This document shows positions 59,414 to 64,000 of a DNA stretch of 64,000 bases, in pieces. The notes under the pieces were generated by a model. That model ran no database searches, was not told the DNA's origin, and worked only from the letters and a program-made list of their open reading frames with translations. How positions within the stretch are numbered: position 1 is the first letter of the stretch; the number at the start of each line of letters is the position of its first letter. The translations under genes and the position numbers were made by a program. This DNA is from Spinacia oleracea (Eukaryota; Streptophyta; Magnoliopsida; Caryophyllales; Amaranthaceae): assembly GCF_020520425.1 (NCBI RefSeq), contig NC_079488.1, positions 8,967,747-9,031,746 of the forward strand, written 5' to 3'.

Positions 59414-59673
59414 TAGACCTGATCAACTTGAGCCGGCCTGATGGCCCGCCACGGCCCGAAAATTAGCGGGTTTTGCTTAGTCCCGTTTATTGGACCAGGC
59501 CCAGCCCAATTAAAAAATTTGACGGGTTTGGGGCAACGTATTTTTTCCGGGCCCGAAAAGGCCGCTATTTTTGGCTCGAATAGCGGGGTATGGGTACACA
59601 AATCGGCCCGAAATAATGGAAATTTTTAGGCCGTGGTCCGTCCCGAACCAGGCTCGCCTTTTGATCAGGTATA
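59414..59673. mobile_element. Family-A hAT-like MITE in MSL intron 3
   Basis: Ends TAGACCTGATCAACTTGAG and TTTTGATCAGGTATA, flanks TTACATAC and TTACATGC (7 of 8). 260 bp. Confidence 0.92.
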
Positions 59674-60646
59674 TTACATGCTAGAGTCTACGTGTTATTC
59701 TTGCTAATCTTAATTGTGGATGCGTTGTTGCTGACAGATGATTGTTGAAGAAATGAACATTTTGACAACGATATTCTTACAACATGATAATGAAAAGATT
59801 ATGTATCCTAATTCACTGCTGGCAAAAAAACCTATTGGAAATTTCTACCGGAGTCCAGAAATGAATGACTCGATAAAATTTGCTATCAGTTTTTCGACCA
59901 CAATGGAGACCATTGCTGCTCTCAAAGCCAGAATAAGAGTGTAAGCTATTTTCATCTATACATGTTTCTTGGTTTTCACCTATATATGTCCTACTATGTC
60001 GTTATGGTTTTCGTCTTTTGATCATGAGTTAGGTTTGCCCTCTCAAAGAGTCAAAGGGGTTAGTTAGCCTTTTTTTTTTTCCTTATCAAAAAAAAAAAAA
60101 AAAAAACCTATACATATTTCATTTCCTCTTGCCTTTTGTTTTTTAATTTTCGATATAGAGCTCAATTTTGTTGACTTTTCTCGATATTGCAGGTACATAG
60201 AAAGCAAACCTCAGTACTGGCGATCAAGTCATAGTGTTCAAGTGGAAAATATTGTCGAGATGAACAAGATTATGATGTGTCTTGGTATCAAACATACTAT
60301 TAACTTCCAAAATTGCGAGGAGAGATACAATCGAAGGTCTGAGCTTATCTTGGAACTTAAGAATATTTTTGAAGAGTTAGGAATTCGATATCATCTTTAG
60401 CCACAAAAGATTCATGTTACATATTTTGGTTTTAATTTGCTGCATCTACGATTATGTTAAAACATCTTAATCCTATTGTTGAATGCTCACTAATTATTTC
60501 CTTTGAAGATATTCGTGTTCTTTTTAATCTCTGAATGCCGTGTTTTTATCAATGTTAAAAGTAATTTTTGTGTTGTTTAGATGAGAAACAACCCTCTGTT
60601 GCTCTAATGCAAAATTGCAGAGGTTGAGTACAATGGTGTTACTAAT

Positions 60647-60834
60647 CTATGTTACTTGGACTCTTCATTTTACCTCCAGTACCCTTGTTGGATCTTCGAC
60701 ATTTGGACATGGGTACGGACACCGGACACTTCATTTTGGACTAAGGTCTTGAATTTTTTTTTCACAAAATAGCCGAGCCGAACACTGGACGCGTACCCGT
60801 GTCCGACATGGGTACCCGAGTCCGAGTAACATAG
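60647..60834. mobile_element. Family-B hAT-like MITE
   Basis: Ends CTATGTTACTTGGACTC and GAGTCCGAGTAACATAG, a perfect 17-bp inverted pair, with a perfect 8-bp duplication TTACTAAT. 188 bp. The reference copy for the family in this window. Confidence 0.95.
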
Positions 60835-62163
60835 TTACTAATATCATTGTTGCTGAATATAATGTTGGCTTCATTGCCACATTCAGTGTGTTATTGTTGT
60901 CTATTATCCTGAATAACCCAAAAAGATGCTAAAATGATAAGTTGTTGTTTTTCTTGATTTCTATTTTAGTATGAGCACTCTAGAACCATTACCTAAATAA
61001 CCCAAAAAGATATCGGTGGTTTTTGTAGGGGCTTTCATCGGTTAAACGGTTATAGCATAGTAAAGCTTCAGTTTTGTAACATAGTAGTGAAATCGTAAAA
61101 CCATTTGCAGAATTGGAGTTGAAATTTGTTTTGAGATTTAAGATATGATTTCTATTATGGCCGTAATTAAATTATCGTGATCATAAATACCGTTAGATTT
61201 TTATTTTGGTATAATAGAACCACAAAAGGAAATGATGTAGACGAGATTTAAAAGCTAGTTGCTTCTAGCTGGATTATCATAATCTTACCTAATTACAATA
61301 CTAATCTTATTTTGCTGTAGGGGAGGGGCAGTTAGAATTCCAGCCTGCAGTATTGGTGCTGAGTGCTGACCCACAAGGCCTGAACTCACTAGGACTAATA
61401 AGTAATAATGAAACAGTGTTAGCTGTACATTCTTTTAGCCACCCAAAAAGATCCAAAAATGACCAAAAGATTAGGTGGTGTAAGTTGACTTATTATATTC
61501 AACAGGATTTAGATGTTTTAACGTAATCCTGAATATAAAACCATATAATAGTATAAAATTATGTCACACGTTGGATGTGCTTTACTCAATTAATAATTTG
61601 GTCATTTCAGCTGACGTATTTAAGCCACTGTCTACTAATATTGAACTTTGAACATTCCCACCGCCATATTCACACCCCTTTAAACAATTATAAAAGTTAT
61701 GCAACTTTGCATTTCATACCAGAAAAATCCATTTTCCTCCAAACTGGGAAAGTAACAACTTTCGGGTCAGTTAAAGTAGCTCTTTTATAACCTTTAATCT
61801 GTCAGTTTTGCTTTGCTACAAGCTAATTATTGTGAAAATTTTAGTGTTAGAATGGTATTTTTGGTAATGATTGAATGAACAAAATTTAGGAATTTTGTTT
61901 TTGTTACTGATGTCATTGTGAAAAGTAACATATTTGGCTGATTGTAATAGCAATAAACGGGATTATAAGTGGTCCGAACCCTCCTCCAGTGCATGCAACC
62001 TACATGTGGCGATGTGGGTTTACATGGGATCTCATCAGATTGGGGATTGAGATTCTATTGTGGTTGTAGTAGTAGTTGTTTTCTCTGTTTGTTTCTGGGT
62101 AACTGTGTATGTTTGATTCAATTTTTTCTGGGTTTTTCACTTAGTTGATGGTGTTGCTTCTCA

Positions 62164-62274
62164 CTCCCTCTGTTCCTAAAAGTTCTTCCCGTTTCCCGAA
62201 TTGACGTTTCTTTTTGTTCTTCCCATTCCGAATCTTTTCCTTTTTTGGCAAATTTCTTCCTGGAACGAAGGGAG
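62164..62274. mobile_element. Short Stowaway-like MITE upstream of MSL copy 2
   Basis: Ends CTCCCTCTGTTCCTAAAAG and TTCCTGGAACGAAGGGAG. About 110 bp, ending some 30 bp before the start codon of copy 2, so it probably contributes to that gene's promoter or 5' leader. Confidence 0.7.
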
Positions 62275-62304
62275 TAGTAAACTAAGAGTTGTTATTGAAT
62301 TAGA

Positions 62305-64000
62305 ATGGAGGGTAGCAGAGAATTTGGTGAGCAGATTGGAACTGATGATGTTGTATTATCTATAGTTGCTGCCGGAGTAGCAGCTGATATGAATAAGACA
62401 GGTGGGAGTTCTAGCTACATAAGTAGTAACCAAGAGGGATTTGGGATTAAATCTCCTGAAATTTCAAAGACAAGTCCCATGACAACTCCCCGAAAACCTC
62501 CCAAAATCCCGAATGACCTCATGAGAAGGCGCAGTTCATTAGCTAGGTCGAAAACTAAATCGAGATTAGTCGAGCCACCATATCCTAGTAGTGATAATAA
62601 TGATGCTTTTGTTGATGAAAACACTCATTTGGTGATGGGTTCTAAAACACCTCTTAGAACGCCAAAGGCGGCGTCTCCATTAGTTGGCAACACAAAATCA
62701 CCATTTTCGGTCCTAGGAAAAGACGAGGAGGAGGATGAGGATGTATACAAATCATTTAACCTTCAGAATAAAAATTCTCGTAGGAGACCGAAGTTCTTTG
62801 TTTTGTTGGAATGGATAGTGTTCACTAGCTTGATGGGTTTGTTAATCACTAGCTTAACCATCAACCGTTTGAAAGATACCGCGATGTGGAGTTTACGCCT
62901 TTGGAAATGGTGTGTTTTTGTCATAGTTATAGTTTGTGGTCGATTGGTAACAGGGTGGCTCATCACCATTCTTGTATACTTGGTTGAAAGAAAACTTTTG
63001 CTTAAGAAAAAAGTTCTGTATTTTGTATACGGGCTGAAGAAAAGTTTACGAGTTTTCCTTTGGTTGAGTTTTATTCTTGTAGCATGGATTTTGTTGTTTG
63101 CACATGGGAATAACAGATCAAGGAAGACCAAAAGAGTATTACATTATATTACAATGGCTATTGCTGGTTTTTTGGTTGGATCTGGAATATGGCTACTGAA
63201 AACTGTACTGATCAAAACTTTAGCTCTGAATTTCCATGTTAAGAGATTCTTTGATAGAATTCAGGAGTCTTTATTTGATCAGTATGTTCTTCAGACACTT
63301 TCTGGGCCTCCGTTAATGGAGATGGCCCAAAGTTTGACCCGATCAAGAACGAGTGGAAGGTTGAGTTTAGAACGAATAACGAAAGGTGATGGGTTGAAAG
63401 AAGAAGTTATTAATGTAGAGAAACTTCATAAAATAGACCAGGGAAAAATTTCTGCATGGACTATGAAAGGGTTGATTGATGTTATAAGGAGAACGAAGCT
63501 GTCTACTATATCGAATACGCTTGATTTTGGTGAAGATGATGAGATGAATGAGCAGAATAAAGAGATTACAAGTGAATGGGAAGCTAAAGTTTCTGCTATT
63601 GAACTCTTCAAGAATGTTGCTAAACCTGGTTACAAGTAAGATGTATTCTCCTCTGTATCTGAAAGTATAATCTTGTAAGTACTTGTATTGAAATTGTTGC
63701 ACTAATTTGGTATCATTTGTTGGATGTAGGTATATTGATGAGGATGATCTCTTACGTTTCATGAAAATGGATGAAGTGAACCAAGTATTTCCTTTGTTTG
63801 AGGGAGCTGTTGAAACGGGTAAAATCAAGAAGACAACTTTGAAGAAGTGGGTGGTAAGTTACTGATTCTGAAATCTGAAGTATGTTTGATTTTTTCAAGA
63901 AGTCTTCTAAAATGTAATTAATGAGGTGTTCCGAGTTAATCTCAGTGATTGGGAATTTTTCCTAATCAAATGACGTCTTTGTAAATAATGGATGGTTTTA
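62305..64000 (+). CDS. MSL10: MSL10-like mechanosensitive channel, copy 2 (partial)
   Basis: Tandem paralogue of the gene at 57120. Exon 1 is 62305-63635 and exon 2 is 63730-63853; the following intron runs off the window, leaving 485 residues with no stop. The N-terminal cytosolic region is open throughout (SLARSKTKSRLVEPPYPSS where copy 1 stops), followed by DEEEDEDVYKSF, four predicted membrane helices (FFVLLEWIVFTSLMGLLITS; WCVFVIVIVCGRLVTGWLIT; VFLWLSFILVAWILLF; a segment around AGFLVGSGIWLLK), then FFDRIQESLFDQYVLQTLSG, SAWTMKGL, TISNTLDFGEDDE and YIDEDDLLRFMKMDEVNQVF. The pore helix and C-terminal domain lie beyond the window. Intron positions and phases are the same as in copy 1. It appears to be the intact member of the pair. 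ATG chosen because it matches the start of copy 1 (DDVVLSIV). Confidence 0.93.

Larger units (their letters stand above)
57120..60400 (+). pseudogene. MSL10: MSL10-like mechanosensitive channel, copy 1, in-frame stop
   Basis: MscS-like channel of the plant plasma-membrane MSL10 type; such channels open under membrane tension and pass mainly anions. Exons: 57120-58489, 58619-58742, 59076-59369, 59738-59940, 60193-60400, totalling 733 codons, near the 734 residues of Arabidopsis MSL10. N-terminal cytosolic part, then a DDEEEDEDVYK acidic block, membrane helices (FFVLLEFMLFISLMGLMIAS; VFLWLSFILLAWVLLF), a cytosolic loop, YIDEEDLLHFMK, NDTKTAVEELNK, the pore-side FEAIIFVFVMHPFDVGD, and MIVEEMNILTT. 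One TGA at 57426-57428 stops the frame at residue 103; the frame stays open beyond, with an ATG at 57435. VGDCC replaces the usual VGDRC. Splice sites are all GT-AG. Either a young pseudogene or a gene making an N-terminally shortened channel. Two hAT-like MITEs sit in introns 2 and 3. A tandem paralogue follows at 62305. Confidence 0.85.
60401..62304. other. Spacer between the tandem MSL genes
   Basis: Contains the 3' flank of copy 1, a hAT-like MITE (60647-60834) and a short Stowaway-like MITE just upstream of copy 2. No gene seen. Confidence 0.6.

Overview
The window is nuclear DNA from a flowering plant, most likely a eudicot. It carries split genes with plant-type introns and plant protein families: a plant serpin, ESCRT-III VPS2, an ATL-type RING-H2 ligase, MSL10-type mechanosensitive channels and a U-box/kinase remnant. 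The spaces between are AT-rich and packed with Ty1/copia elements, Helitrons and MITEs. I cannot name the species from sequence alone.

Layout. 1-2338 is the end of a near-perfect 53-bp tandem array that abuts a broken U-box/kinase (PUB) gene (2382-2939). 4455-21105 is one serpin gene in three exons. Its first intron is swollen by MITEs and a 2.36-kb inverted-repeat transposon, and its last exon is split just after the reactive-loop hinge by a very young 9.7-kb Ty1/copia element (11103-20815, perfect ATTGG target duplication). 22305-25175 is an apparently intact VPS2 gene (five exons, one GC-AG intron). 26946-27524 is a single-exon ATL-type RING-H2 gene on the minus strand.

28.6-38.9 kb is a gene-poor transposon graveyard: four Helitron-like units; a 5.45-kb inverted-repeat element (31031-36484) that has picked up pieces of a glutamyl-tRNA synthetase gene, an ankyrin-repeat gene and one unrecognised gene, and that carries two opposed tRNA-like sequences with compensatory stem changes; a 177-bp near-perfect palindrome; and (TA)n tracts. 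38886-49282 is a second copia-type LTR element with nearly identical LTRs but a decayed, partly GC-rich interior.

49.3-56 kb holds MITEs and weak traces of an unrecognised gene. 57120-60400 and 62305-64000 (cut by the window edge) are tandem MSL10-like channel genes. The first has an in-frame stop in its N-terminal cytosolic part and hAT-type MITEs in two introns; the second is open as far as it can be seen.

The host genes do not form one pathway; the tandem MSL pair is the only functional cluster. The most unusual points are the serpin disruption at the inhibitory loop, the gene-capturing element that joins tRNA-like sequences to a tRNA-synthetase fragment, the head-to-head Helitron-end palindrome, and the expanded Glu-Ala tract inside a U-box remnant. 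Splice sites, element boundaries and identities were read by eye; no alignment or database search was run.
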